Assembly: GCA_019096155.1 (NCBI GenBank)
Contig: JAHCVI010000001.1
Span: forward strand, 1,984,001 to 2,048,000
DNA: 64,000 nucleotides
Reading direction: 5' to 3'
Source of the DNA: Staphylotrichum longicolle
Lineage: Eukaryota; Ascomycota; Sordariomycetes; Sordariales; Chaetomiaceae
The translations under genes were made by a program, and so were the position numbers. The notes beneath the pieces were generated by a model. It was not told the origin of the DNA. It saw only the letters and a list, made by a program, of their open reading frames with translations, and did not search any database. Below are positions 21,895 through 32,466 of the stretch, in pieces; the stretch's first letter is position 1; every line of letters begins with the position of its first letter.

Positions 21895-23416
21895 TCAAAG
21901 TTCATCGCGGCCCGCGATCTTGATCTTGACTCCTGGAATCTTGGCCATCGACACCTTCCGCGTCGCAGCTCTTGTCGGGCCGAGATCCTCGTACGTGGTG
22001 GTGACTCCCGGCGGCGTCCAGGGCTTGATACGCCCTTGGTAAACATCGAGTCCCCAGCGCTGGAGAGCGTCAGAGCTGAAGGTCTGCTTGGGGTACGGGT
22101 AGATCCGATTCTTGGACAGTTGGTGTACAGCGCCAGCAGGGAAGACGTCGGGCTTGAGGCCCAGTCTGCCCATCAAGTCCGGGAACTGGAACGGGTCAAC
22201 TACCACAGAAGTGAACGAGTCGTAATGGTTCCGGGCAAGCTTGTACAGCGATTTTCGAAGTCTCTGCCGCTCAGTCTCGGTCGCCCCAAAGAGATAGATG
22301 ATCGGCCACCCGCGCTGTAGCTTGTCAGTATCACTCCAATATGGGGAAGAGATGTGACACTCACATCAAGGATCCTCTGCTGGTTCAATACAGTCAGCTC
22401 GCCAATGACGGGCCGCGATGCTTCCTTGACCCTGTTGACGTGTCAGCGCCCTCCAACGAATTGCCAGGCATGGCGGTATCATACCAGTTTTCCAGCTCGT
22501 CGGCCCCCTGAAATTCTTTCAAGGTTACCGTATCTCCATCAACCGGCTTGTAACACACTATCGCGGGCACCTGTACTCCTTGAGCCTCCACCACTTCAGA
22601 GTCGACAACGGTTCCAAACGAGAACTCATCACGGTACTTCCGCGCAACATCCTCATAGATGCCAAATGAGTCCTTGTCAGACGGGTCCAAATACGCAACA
22701 AACACCGTCTCGTCTGCCGTCTTGAAAGAGTACAGGGCATCGGCGTCCAAGTTCTCAGAGACGTCAGGGCGGGCCCTCCTAGAGGCAAAGTGTAACATCC
22801 TAAAGTCATGGTCAGGACTGTAACGATGTCTCTGCGAGAAGTGTCGCATACCCGGCGGCCCTGCGTGGGCCTTGATACCGAACGGCAGGCTGATCTAACT
22901 GCAGCAGGAAGACCGAAGGGTATGACATCGCAGGCTGGACATCACAGTTGGCATCAGGCGCAGAGCAGTCGACGCTTGCAAGATGCTGAGTCGCCCCAGC
23001 ATCGGCTGCTGCTGACAGCCATTCCTGCTCGAGAGCTGCGCTGGCTGGTCTGCTCGTTTGTTAGCTTTCAGGAGCCGGAAATGGGTCCGCGTTTGACTCA
23101 CTCCCCAGGCTATACAGAGCACATGAGTTCAGCGTTAGCTATCCTCTGCTGAAGCACAAAGATAGATAGAGCATGTTCACCTTGACGACTAGACCATGGT
23201 CAATTTCTCTCTCTTTCTAAAAAAAAAAAGAAAAAAAAAAAAAAAGAAGGAAAAAGTCAAACGCCACTTTTGAAACTCACAAGCAACCAAAAAACCGGCT
23301 CTCCAACCTCAACGAGCCTCCCGAGCTCGCCGCTCGAGACATGATCCCACGCCCAAGCAGCGTTCGTGGCCAACAGCAGCGCGACGGCTCTGGATCCACG
23401 CCATCTTGCCCTGCAT
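21895..23416 (-). CDS. PDI-like ER thioredoxin-fold protein without a CxxC active site
   Basis: Exons (minus): about 23416-23281, 23109-23102 (8 nt), 23049-22852, 22799-22485, 22431-22365 and 22314-21895. Introns are 23110-23280, 23050-23101, 22800-22851, 22432-22484 and 22315-22364, all GT-AG. Exon 1 encodes a secretory signal (AVALLLATNAAWA), then DHVSSGELGRLVEVGEPVFW, the start of a PDI thioredoxin fold. Where PDIs have the catalytic CGHC, the splice product reads PGEPASAALEQEW. A second domain (YSFKTADETVFVAYLDPSDK) resembles PDI b domains, and a third (IIYLFGATETERQRL) follows. The protein is therefore probably a non-catalytic chaperone or scaffold. No ER-retrieval tetrapeptide is obvious at the C-terminus (IAGRDEL resembles a degenerate xDEL). 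The start is unresolved: the ATGs at 23,416 and 23,404 are out of frame with the signal peptide, so either an upstream exon or a one-base error exists. Confidence 0.75.
23218..23246 (-). repeat. Poly-T tract in intron 1 of the PDI-like gene
   Basis: A near-pure A run on the plus strand is a polypyrimidine tract on the coding strand, inside the first intron (23,110-23,280). It lies some 110 nt from the acceptor and may vary in length. Confidence 0.7.
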
Positions 23417-24428
23417 CAACAAAACAACCGAATGCACACTCCCAGGTTCTTTGTCTAAAGGATCAGCGCTGCTCGCGATTCCGTCAGCACCTCAATCAAG
23501 TCAACCTTTTCTTTTCGCACTTCGAGCCACAATGGATCAACCCCAAGACAATTAGATCGATGAGAAATGTGAGTTCCAAAACTCGCAAGAGGGGAAAAAA
23601 GACGTTCGGCAAGTTCGACTTCTTGACAAGCCCCAACAAGCCCCGCAGCCGCTGTCACCTCACCCGTCTCCAAACCTGGCCCGCAACACTCCAAAGCTTG
23701 GTTGGCCGCCCATCAGTGCCGCGTCCGCTGCGTCCTGTTTCAGATGAGACGCCAAAGACCTTGGTTTGCCCGCCCCCTGACAGAAACAATACCATTAACC
23801 AAGGTTTTCCTTTCAGGCAAAAAAAAAACTTTGAAGTTGCGCACGCTTGGTCAGGACAGTTTGCACAAGGCAAAACGCGGCCAGCTAGGAGCAAGTGGAG
23901 AGCAGCACACTCCCGTCTCAATTGGTTTTGACCTTTAACAACAAGCGTGCCTGGTAGCCATTGTCTATTGTTTTGTTCCCCCCTCCCGCGCCCACCCTTG
24001 TGCAAGAGAACTACTGTAATAAAAGACCACAAACACCCTATAAAACAGTCTACCGAGTAACACAGCAACAAGGTACCGTATACTCGAACGAACAAGCCAG
24101 TAAGTAGTAACAAACCACCCCACCCAGTCCCCTTTCTTTTATTTTTATTACCCACTCGCAACCAGCGACCAGCAACCAGCAAACCAGCACCCCAAAAGCT
24201 CCGGGTGCACCTGTGCAACCAAAGTGACAAGAGGTCCGAGGGTTGAGGAGAACCACCAACCAAAAGGCTGAAGCAACACCACTCCGCCAAATGCAACGAA
24301 CGCAATGCAATGCAATGCAAAGCAACGGAAAAAAATGCAAATGTACAGAATACCATATCGGCCCCTATCTAACAATGCCGCCACATCGAAACAAGACAAG
24401 GCAAGGCAAGGCGAGGCAAGGTCTGGGA
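23417..24428. other. Intergenic between the PDI-like gene and ITC1
   Basis: 1.0 kb containing the PDI-like promoter and the ITC1 3' flank. Near 24,299-24,320 there are tandem AATGC units, and near 24,396-24,421 tandem AAGGC-like units. No gene is supported. Confidence 0.55.
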
Positions 24429-27400
24429 TCACCTCCCCGTGCTCTGCCTCCCCCTCTTCCCCCTCGTCACCACCATCTCGGGCTCCGCTGACGCCGCAAT
24501 CGCCGCCTCCTTCTTTTTCGTCATCTTCCTCGACCTCGCCGGCGGCGGTTCCAAGCTGTGCAGGTGCCCGATATCTTCGAGCGCCATGGTGTTCTGCCAG
24601 CTCATGCACCGGTACACCACCGGCTCGGGCTCGGGTTCCGCGGGCACGGGCGGCGGGCCGGCGGCGATGGTCGTGACGCCGCGTCCGCGGGTGCTCATCC
24701 GTTTCTTGCTGACAGGCACGGCGATGGGCTCGTCGTCTTCGTCGTCGTCGCCGTCGCCGGCGCCGTCCGCCTTCTTCTCCTCCTTCTTCTTGTCGTCCTC
24801 TTTGCTCGGGACCGCGAGGTAGGCCTTGCGGCTCTCCATGTTCTTGGCGATCTTGTCGCGGTAGTTGACGAGCTCCTTGCGCAGCTTGAGCTCGTTGAAC
24901 CCGCGCGGATCGAGCCAGGCGAGCAGGGCGTCGACCTGCTGCGGGTCGTCAAAGTATCCCCACTGGCAGGCGTTGAAGACGCTCGTGGCGCCCTCCTCGA
25001 GTTTCTTGCGCTCCGGCACCGTCATGTCGAACTTGGCCTTGTACTCATCCTGGTACTCCGGGATCATGTCGATGTAGCCCTCGCGCTCGAGCTCGTCCGG
25101 ACCCTGCACCCAGATGCACCCGTTGGCGTACCCGGCCGACGCGGTGGAGCTGTCGGGGAGCCCGCCGTAGGGCATGCCGTTGCGCTCAAACCAGTAGTAC
25201 CGGTTCCAGAAGCGGTCCTTGCCGAGCACACGCGTGCGCGGGCAGTCGGCCTCGCGCAGGTCGTTGTCGATGACGGCAATCTCGCGCTCGCACTCGGCGA
25301 TCTCGTCCTCCTTCTTCTGGATGTCCTTGAGCACCCGCGTAAACTGCTTGGACTGCTTCGGCACCTTGGCGGCCGCCTCGGCCTTCTCCTTCCGTTCCTG
25401 CTCCTTCTCCGCCTTGCGCTTGCGCTCCGCCGCTCGGTCGTTGGCGCGCCGCAGTTTCCTTGCCGGGCCATCCTCGTCCGAGTCTGCGACCTCGTCCGAG
25501 GTGTTAGCTGGGAGATCCTCGACATCCGACATCTTGACATCGCCGTTGGTCTTGATCGGCTCCAGAGGCGGGCTCGGAGGCAGGTTGTCTGGCAAGAGGA
25601 TCTTGCGCTGGTCGTTGAGGCCCTTGAGCTCCTCAATTCTGTGAGACGTTAGCCATCGCATTGCGTAAAGAGTAAAACGAAAAAATGAGTGACACCCACA
25701 GTTGTTTCCTCTTCCTCTGCCATTCAATCTTCTCCTTCCTGTACGCCGTCATCGTCTCGCTGCAATCTTCCATGTAGCCGCGGATGGCCTTGGTCTCGGA
25801 CGTGAGCATGCAGATGATTTGCAGCGCCTGCACACGGTAGTTGACATCGAGAGCCGCATATCTCTGATAGACCGTCTCCTGGCTCGGCTCTATGTCGGCC
25901 GGGACCAGCTGCTCCAGGAGCTCCTCGCAAGCCGCCTTCAGCCGGTCGTTCTTGGACAGTTGGTGCAACAATCCGACCATGATCAGCTCCCAACCACCGT
26001 CTTTGAAATCCCGTTTCTTGAGATGCTCAATCCAGTCGTAGCCCCGGAGAACTTCTTCGGCGCGGTGCTTCGGCGTGTCATCGACCTCTTCCGACTCCTG
26101 CTCCGCTGCCGCCGCCTCTGCAAGCAACCTCTCTGCTTCCATCTTGGCCAAGCTGCTCCTAGTCGCGCGGCCCAAGGGTTGCGGGTCTGGCTCGGGCGTC
26201 GGCATGGTGCTCTCGTCCTCCTCGTCCTCCTCCTCTTCTTCCTCCTCTTCGAGCTCTGGCAATTGGATCTGAACCTTGCCTCCATCGGCCTCGGAGCTGA
26301 CCAATATCTTGAGAACCGCACAATGAATCTCGTCAAAGAGCTGGACCGGCGTCTCGGCGGATGCAACCAGCATGGTTTCTACAAAATCGTCAAAGGTGAA
26401 GGAGTCCAGCTTGAAGATTTCACAGTAGACGTTCAGTGTGTCCCAAGTCTCGAGGAGCGGACCTATCGACTTCATTAGGATCTTGTCGCTGAGCGGCGGC
26501 TTGGCCTCGGGTGCGACATCGACGGGCGTGTCGCTGCACATGAACTTGAGCGCGGGGCGAACGACGCCTCGAGGCGGGACCTGCAAGTCTTCGATGGGAT
26601 ATTTGGGTGGCGGCGGTGGCGGAGTCGGCTCACGCTGCCTGACAGGGGGCGCGTGTACCTGACCGTGGAACGGCATGGAGAGGTGGAAGGTGTTGCCGGG
26701 GAGCGGTACGTAGTTGAAACCCCCGGGCTCGTGGCCTCCGAACGTGCTGTGTTTGCCCTTGAGCGCTTGCTGAGCTGCCTGAGCGGCCTGTTGAGCCTTC
26801 GACTTGTGGCTTTTGGGGGCGGGCTTCAGCTCCGGCAACCTAAAGCCCGTGGGGCTAACAGGGCTAGAGGAGGACACCATGGTCGGATCGAATTGCGAAG
26901 CCTTCTTCTGGAGCTGTATCTGCTTCCGCTCGAGGAGTTTGTTGTCGTAGCGCAGATGGGCCGGGATGCGCGTGTCGATGTGGTACTTCTCGGCGACGTC
27001 GTGTTTGACCAACCACGGTGCTCCGTTCCAGGCCTCCCGAGTGACCGTCTTCTTGATGAATGATCGCAACACGGCTTTTGTGAACACCTTGCGGTCGCGA
27101 AAGATGTGCGAATCGTCCACCACGGCCTCCTCATCCGGCCGCTCATCCAAGCTGACAAAGTAGCGCGAGAAAGGCGGCGTGAGAGTTCCGTCCGGGAGCA
27201 CCTTACTTCCGAAGCGCGTCTTGTCCCTCACTACACCCTGCAGTCTCTCGCCACCCAGAATATGGACGGTAACGGCCTCGCCGGGGTAGTAGTCGTTCTT
27301 GAATTCGTCGTAGATCTGGTCGACGAGGGTGTCGATGCGGGATACAGTTTGGAACTGGACGCGTCGGAGGATGGGGCCCTTTAGCGCCTCCGGGAATGCC

Positions 27401-27987
27401 TGGTCTACCTCGGCGGCACCGGCGAGCTGGGATCGGACACTGGTGTTAGTGGCTGGCTGGTCGGAAAGGTGGAGGATTGTAATGGGCGGCTGGCGTACCT
27501 CACTCTCGAGCGCATCGAAGAACGTCAGGCCTGAGTGGCCGCTAATAGTACAGATGAAGCGTTTCTGCAAGCAAGTAAGCCAACCAAGCTCTCCCTCCAA
27601 CCTACACCGGCCAACATACCTGCTTGTAGAAGTCCAGTCTGCCAGGCGTTAGTTTTTTCGTCCCCAGGAGTTTCCTGCACCGTCACACCAGGGCTTGGGA
27701 GCAGCACGAACCTGTCCAGATAGTCCTCGTATGCGAGGAAGACCTCGCCGGTCTGGGGAATGTGCCAGACCTTCCAAGCCAGCAATGGTTAGCCCGAAGA
27801 ACGTTGTGGTCAATTGGCCGGCAGCTGGGAGGGTAGAAGCATAAACACGCACCTCCTGGTGGTCATCGTCAATCTCGGGCACGGGCAGAAACTGCACCGG
27901 CTTGCGCTTGAAGAGGACCTGCGGAGCTCGAGTCAGCGGGATGGGTGGGCCTCTTTGTCTATGGCGAGAAAGGCTGCGGCATACCAT
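24429..27987 (-). CDS. ITC1: ITC1: WAC/DDT/WHIM subunit of the ISW2 (imitation-switch) chromatin remodeller
   Basis: Itc1/Acf1-type subunits bind Isw2 and help it slide nucleosomes for repression. Exons (minus) are 27987-27985, 27918-27853, 27770-27712, 27638-27620, 27564-27499, 27426-25700 and 25638-24429, giving 1,049 aa. The first exon holds only the ATG and the fourth is 19 nt (LDFYKQ). Splicing restores a WAC domain: VLFKRKPVQFLPVPE, then VWHIPQTGEVFLAYEDYLDR, then KRFICTISGHSGLTFF. A DDT domain lies near residues 395-455 (FKLDSFTFDDFVETML), a WHIM region near 560-610, and the WSD motif (CPRTRVLGKDRFWNRYYWFE) near 780. Acidic and Lys/Glu-rich coiled-coil stretches separate them. The C-terminus is basic (TRGKRGRQSTGR), as expected for a nuclear protein. 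No frame breaks occur over 3.1 kb of coding sequence. Confidence 0.93.
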
Positions 27988-29974
27988 GCCGGAGGGGCGG
28001 TCTTGGAGAAGGCGGGTTGGGACAAGGCGGCGGAAATGCGCTGCAAGGCTGATAGCTCAGCCTTGTAGACGGCAATAAGTCGAAGTGGTGCCGGGACGGG
28101 TGCTGGCGTCAAACGCGGTGGTGCGGTGGGTTGAGACGCGTTGCGGTGTCCTGGGGCCCGTGTTGTGGCCGCTGGTCGCGATCCGTGGCGGATTGGGTGG
28201 AGAGCAGGTCAGGGTTTGGTGGCTGCCCAGGAAGGGAAGTGCTCGCGGTCGCGGTGGGCATGCAAGGCTGATGCGGCGGCCGTTCCGAGGTCCCGCGGCC
28301 GAGGCCCGAGTAGGGTTAAATCGCGGTGCAGATGCGTGTAAGTGCGTGTAAGTGGCCGCGAATGTGGCCCGGCGTGGTGGTGGCTGCCCGCTGCAACTGC
28401 GGACGGTGGTGGTGAGGGAAACGAGAAAAAGAGAGAAGCGGTGCGGAAGTGGGAGGTGGAAAAGTTCAACAAGGGGAGGGAACGGCAAATGGGGAGGGAG
28501 CACGGGCTTGGGTGGGTGCAGGTCCAGCGCGCTGGCGTTCCCGGACCCGCAGGCAGAGGACGGGGATCACTCCAGCTCCGACCCAAAATGGGCTCCTCCT
28601 CGTCCACACCCCGACCACCCGGGGGACCACTCCTCCTGCAGCCAACCCGCCCGACATGCACCCTTTGCCCACGTTTTTGTACTCGTCTTGTTCGCCGCAG
28701 CGAGGGCTGTCTGCAGACGCTTGAAGCATGCAATTCGGCCCATTTTTCAATTGTTTATGTCCAAGAGAGCGCCGGGCAAATTTTATTTTCCCAGGGTAGG
28801 GTCCCGCAGGCCCCAGACGGGAGGACCCCTTCGAGGTCCACGGCAGACCGCTGCGAGTCTCAACCACTGAGCTTTGATGATTCTCTGACGCTGAGGCCTA
28901 GACTCCCGCAGGGCCTTGGCTGCGGGCCTCGCATTACCATGTGCCGTATACTTCTCTAATGGTTGTGCTCTGGTGCGACTTTTCTCAGAGTGTTGATGTT
29001 GGATATGGCCCGCCTCAAACGCGGTTTTTGGGTTCGCCAGGCACGCCGCACGCTGCAGCCGGGGTACCGCGCTAACAACCCACTGCTCACCCCAACCCAA
29101 GGCACCGTGATTTTGGACGAACACCGACCCGTGCATTCGGCCCGCATGGAGCGTTTGCACCAGCATGGTCAACTGCCATTGTTGAAAGTGACGTGTCGTA
29201 TTTTGCACCAGCAAAAAATAGCGGAAGATAGCCACGGACGTGCGAATAGGTGACTTCGTGAGGTACCAGATCCGGAAGAAGCCGTGTAAGCCGCTTCATG
29301 GGACACTTGCACTGCTGCCTTGATCCATCTTTGCGACTCGGAATGTTCGGGAGCCCAGTTCATGCACTAGTTGAAGTTCCGGTCCAAACTTTGTACTTGC
29401 AGTTTGCGTCCTGTGTCCGTCGTCCCCGAGTGCTGGGTCGAGTGAGGGTACGGTTTTGTTTGTATGAAACGCCACTTTGGGAAATGGTGGGTCGAAAACA
29501 AGGCTGTCAGGTCAGACACGCAGCTCCGATTACAGCCTTGCAGATGACTGGATGTGCTGAATACGCCCTGTGGGAGATCAAAAAAGAACGGGTCGACATC
29601 TCACTTCATGTTGTTTGTGGACGAAGCAATGTCGCGAAATCATGCGTTGCTCTCGCAGGCGAAAATAAGCAGCCTTCTGGAACACCTGGCGTCGCATTCT
29701 TCGTACAGGCCTTGTCGAAGGATCCCTTGACTTTTCCAACGGCGCTCCACACTGGCCGGTACTTGTCTGCACTTGAAAAGCGGGTGGGTGCACAAGTCAC
29801 TGCTGCCAGCCAATCGAGCCGAGAACCTGCAGACTCGACCAGCTGACTCAGCAACTGAACCACTCACGACCAGGAGTGGGCAGAACGCAGCACGCACCCG
29901 CCGCACCAAGTCCACACCACTAGCTGATGATAGTAGACTGTGTTGATTTCTCTGCTAAAACAAAAACCCCAATT
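27988..29974. other. Intergenic upstream of ITC1
   Basis: 2.0 kb between ITC1 and the 3' end of ALG8. Long open frames here on both strands have no domain and poor codon bias. No gene is supported. Confidence 0.55.
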
Positions 29975-31657
29975 CTATGACGTGAAATACACCACCATGA
30001 AGCCCACCCAGCTCCCGACAACCCCTATCGCCGAGTACGAGCTGGTGAACATGAGAGGCAGGAACTCGTAGCTCTTGCCAAATACAATCCCGTGGACCAG
30101 CGAGCAGTACACAATCAGCGGGATGCTGACAGTGATGTACAGCGTGCTGAAACGGTCAAACAGGAAGAACCTGGCCCGGCTCGACGCAGGCGCCAAGCGG
30201 TCGAAAGCCATGAGGAAGAGGATGAGCCAAAACACCGTGTAGACCGTCTTGATGGGGAACTCGGCCGGAGTAAACAGCAGCGGGAACAGCGACACGTGGC
30301 CTGCAACCGCCAGTGGCCGGAACGCACCCAGGTACCGCCGGTCCTTGAGGGCGATGAGGCTGAAGGGGATGATGACCAGAAGAACCGCCTTCTCGTGAAC
30401 ATGCCAACCAAAAAGGAACGAGGCGTAGCCGCAGAGGGTGACCGCCCCGATGAAGTTGTCCCACGTGGGCTGGGAAAAGAGCTTCAGGAGCGGGATCGCC
30501 TGGAAGACCAGCGTCAGGGCGAAGCAGATCCGCGGTGTGACGTCCGGAAGCACCGCGAACGAGGTGTCTCCGACCAGACCCCGCGTCACGCTCTGCAGCG
30601 CGTCTTCCTTGACCGACAGCCCGAGCCGAGGCGCAACAACGATCAAGGCGCGATCCATGAACGAATACATGGCCCAGACGTTAGGCGCCCAATATGCGTG
30701 GCAGAGACCACGCGAAAAGGGAAATAACCGGCTGAAGATCTGAGGGATCTGCCCCTTGAGCGCAAACGGCCCAAATGCTGCGCCGAAAATGGCCGCGATG
30801 CCAGCACCCAGCTTCAGGCAGTTGAGGAACTGGATCCGGAATATCGACTTGGGAGACAGGCAGTAGGCCCTCAGGAGGAAAACGAAGTATGCCGGCGCCA
30901 GGTAAAGGTAAATGTGCTTCATGCACAGAAGCGCGGCAAACAGGAGGCCGCTCCAGAGCAGCGTCGACTTTTTGCGCGCCAGCACAAGCGAGGCGATGAG
31001 GACGCCGTACATGCAGCCGTTGTACTGAAAATGGATGTGGTCAATGATGAGGAGGCCCGGAGAGAGCAGGATGGAGATGGCGGCCGCCTGCGCCGCCCGT
31101 TTGGACGCTCCATGCGACGAATCCACAAACCTGCAAGCCCGTCAGCATCTGTCTCTGCGAAGCCCCTGAACCCATCCTGCTGATCGCCGTGGCCATACAT
31201 TTGCAGCGCGTATACCAAGAGGAGCTCAGTGACGATGACAGTAAACCTCTGGAAGTATATTGTCTGCCAGCTATCGTACTCGACATTGTACACCTTGAGC
31301 ATGGCCGGATCAACCAGCTTCGCGACCTGCGACATGACCCACTCGAAGTAGGCGAAGAAGGGTGGGTAGTCGAGCGTCCATTCTGACGTCTTTTCGTAGT
31401 ACCACTCCCACAGGGGCAGGCTGTTGGTGATGGCGAGCCAGTTGCGGTGGACTTCGAAATCGGTGGATTTGCTGCCGAGGGCACTGTCAGTGTATGATCC
31501 GTGCGATAGGGAGAAAATAAGGAGAGCGGAAGACGAGCGTTCAAGAGAGGAGGAGCTGGAGCTGGGGTTGAGGAACTCACTAAGCAGGGAAGAGTAGAAT
31601 CTTTAGCGCAGCGGCGACCACCGCGCATTGCGCGAGGGAAGGGTATATCTCAGTCAT
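29975..31657 (-). CDS. ALG8: ALG8: dolichyl-P-glucose alpha-1,3-glucosyltransferase of N-glycan assembly
   Basis: This ER membrane enzyme adds the second glucose to the lipid-linked oligosaccharide (Glc1Man9GlcNAc2-PP-dolichol), before transfer to protein. Exons (minus) 31657-31581, 31471-31199 and 31130-29975 give 501 aa, the usual size. Introns 31472-31580 and 31131-31198 are canonical. Family motifs are KSTDFEVHRNWLAI in the first luminal loop and DYPPFFAYFEW with its conserved acidic residue. DHIHFQYN near residue 147 separates ALG8 from ALG6, which has a DHGHFQYN-like form. About ten further hydrophobic helices follow, with GWHVHEKA between two of them. It is divergent from the L-type lectin gene with 809 bp between start codons, so both may share regulation of secretory capacity. 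There are no frame defects. Confidence 0.95.
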
Positions 31658-32466
31658 CGCGGCATGTCCGGGCTGCCATGGTCTTGTCGGAGTCGCATGG
31701 AGCTGTCTCCCGAATTGACCAAGTTGACCCTCAAAGTTTTAGTGGAGACCTTGGTGCCATGTGGAGAACACAAACCCCAAGATTCCGAAATCACCAGCCA
31801 CACAGACGATGATGCGCCACGCTAGCTTCCATGCCTGGCTGTTGGAGACCAAGCCACACGTTCCCCGCGCCGCTGCAGTGCGGAGTCAGACCCCTGTTGT
31901 TACAGGTCCAGTTGGAGCAACAGCTTCCGACAACCAAGCTCTCCAGGGGATTTTTTGTCTGAGCACAGCTGTCTTCTTTGGGAGGCTTGAGATCGATCGC
32001 GGAGTCGTGTCTCGGACGCCTCTGGCCACCTTTGCTTACTCTTTTAACTCATGCGACCATTCAAATAGCATGCGCACATAGTTCATCACTTGCATAGCAT
32101 CAGTTCCATTGCCCTTTTTGTTTTTTTCCCTATATTCTGTCGGGACCACCGCCACTTGTTTCAGCGTCTTGTTGCTTGCGCTTCCATCCAGCCTTGTCTT
32201 TCTCCACATTGGCCAAAACCACCGGCCCGGGTGGCTGTTGAGAGCTGCAAAGTGTCCTCAACTCCGAGCGCAACGGAAGCTCCGTCCCATTCTGCCGGAA
32301 ACTAGAACCGGGGAGCCGTCTACACAATACCTCGGACTAATAAATAATAGCTGTTGTCCTTCAATTGCGATTTGCGCTCCTGTTGGCGACACCTCTCCCT
32401 GTCATCATTCTCCGTTCCTGCCTCGTGTTCAGCAGTTGAAGCCTACAGCCACCAAAGCAGCCCAAG
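31658..32466. promoter_or_regulatory. Shared divergent promoter of ALG8 and the L-type lectin gene
   Basis: 809 bp separates the two ATGs, which point outward. No coding frame is supported. Both products act in glycoprotein folding and export, so a common ER-stress control is plausible; I could not identify a consensus UPRE with confidence. Confidence 0.6.

Noticed and set aside
23218..23246. Poly-A tail of a retroposon
   Set aside because: It lies in an intron of the PDI-like gene as a coding-strand T tract; no element or target-site duplication beside it.
23655..24356. Minus-strand open frame with hydrophobic runs
   Set aside because: Composition is Cys/Trp/Leu-rich from low-complexity DNA; no start context, bias or homology.
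24558..25652. Long open frame antisense to ITC1
   Set aside because: Mirror of the codon bias of ITC1; no domain or splice support.
28342..28959. Open frame of 205 codons upstream of ITC1
   Set aside because: No family, poor third-position bias, overlapped by other open frames of equal length.
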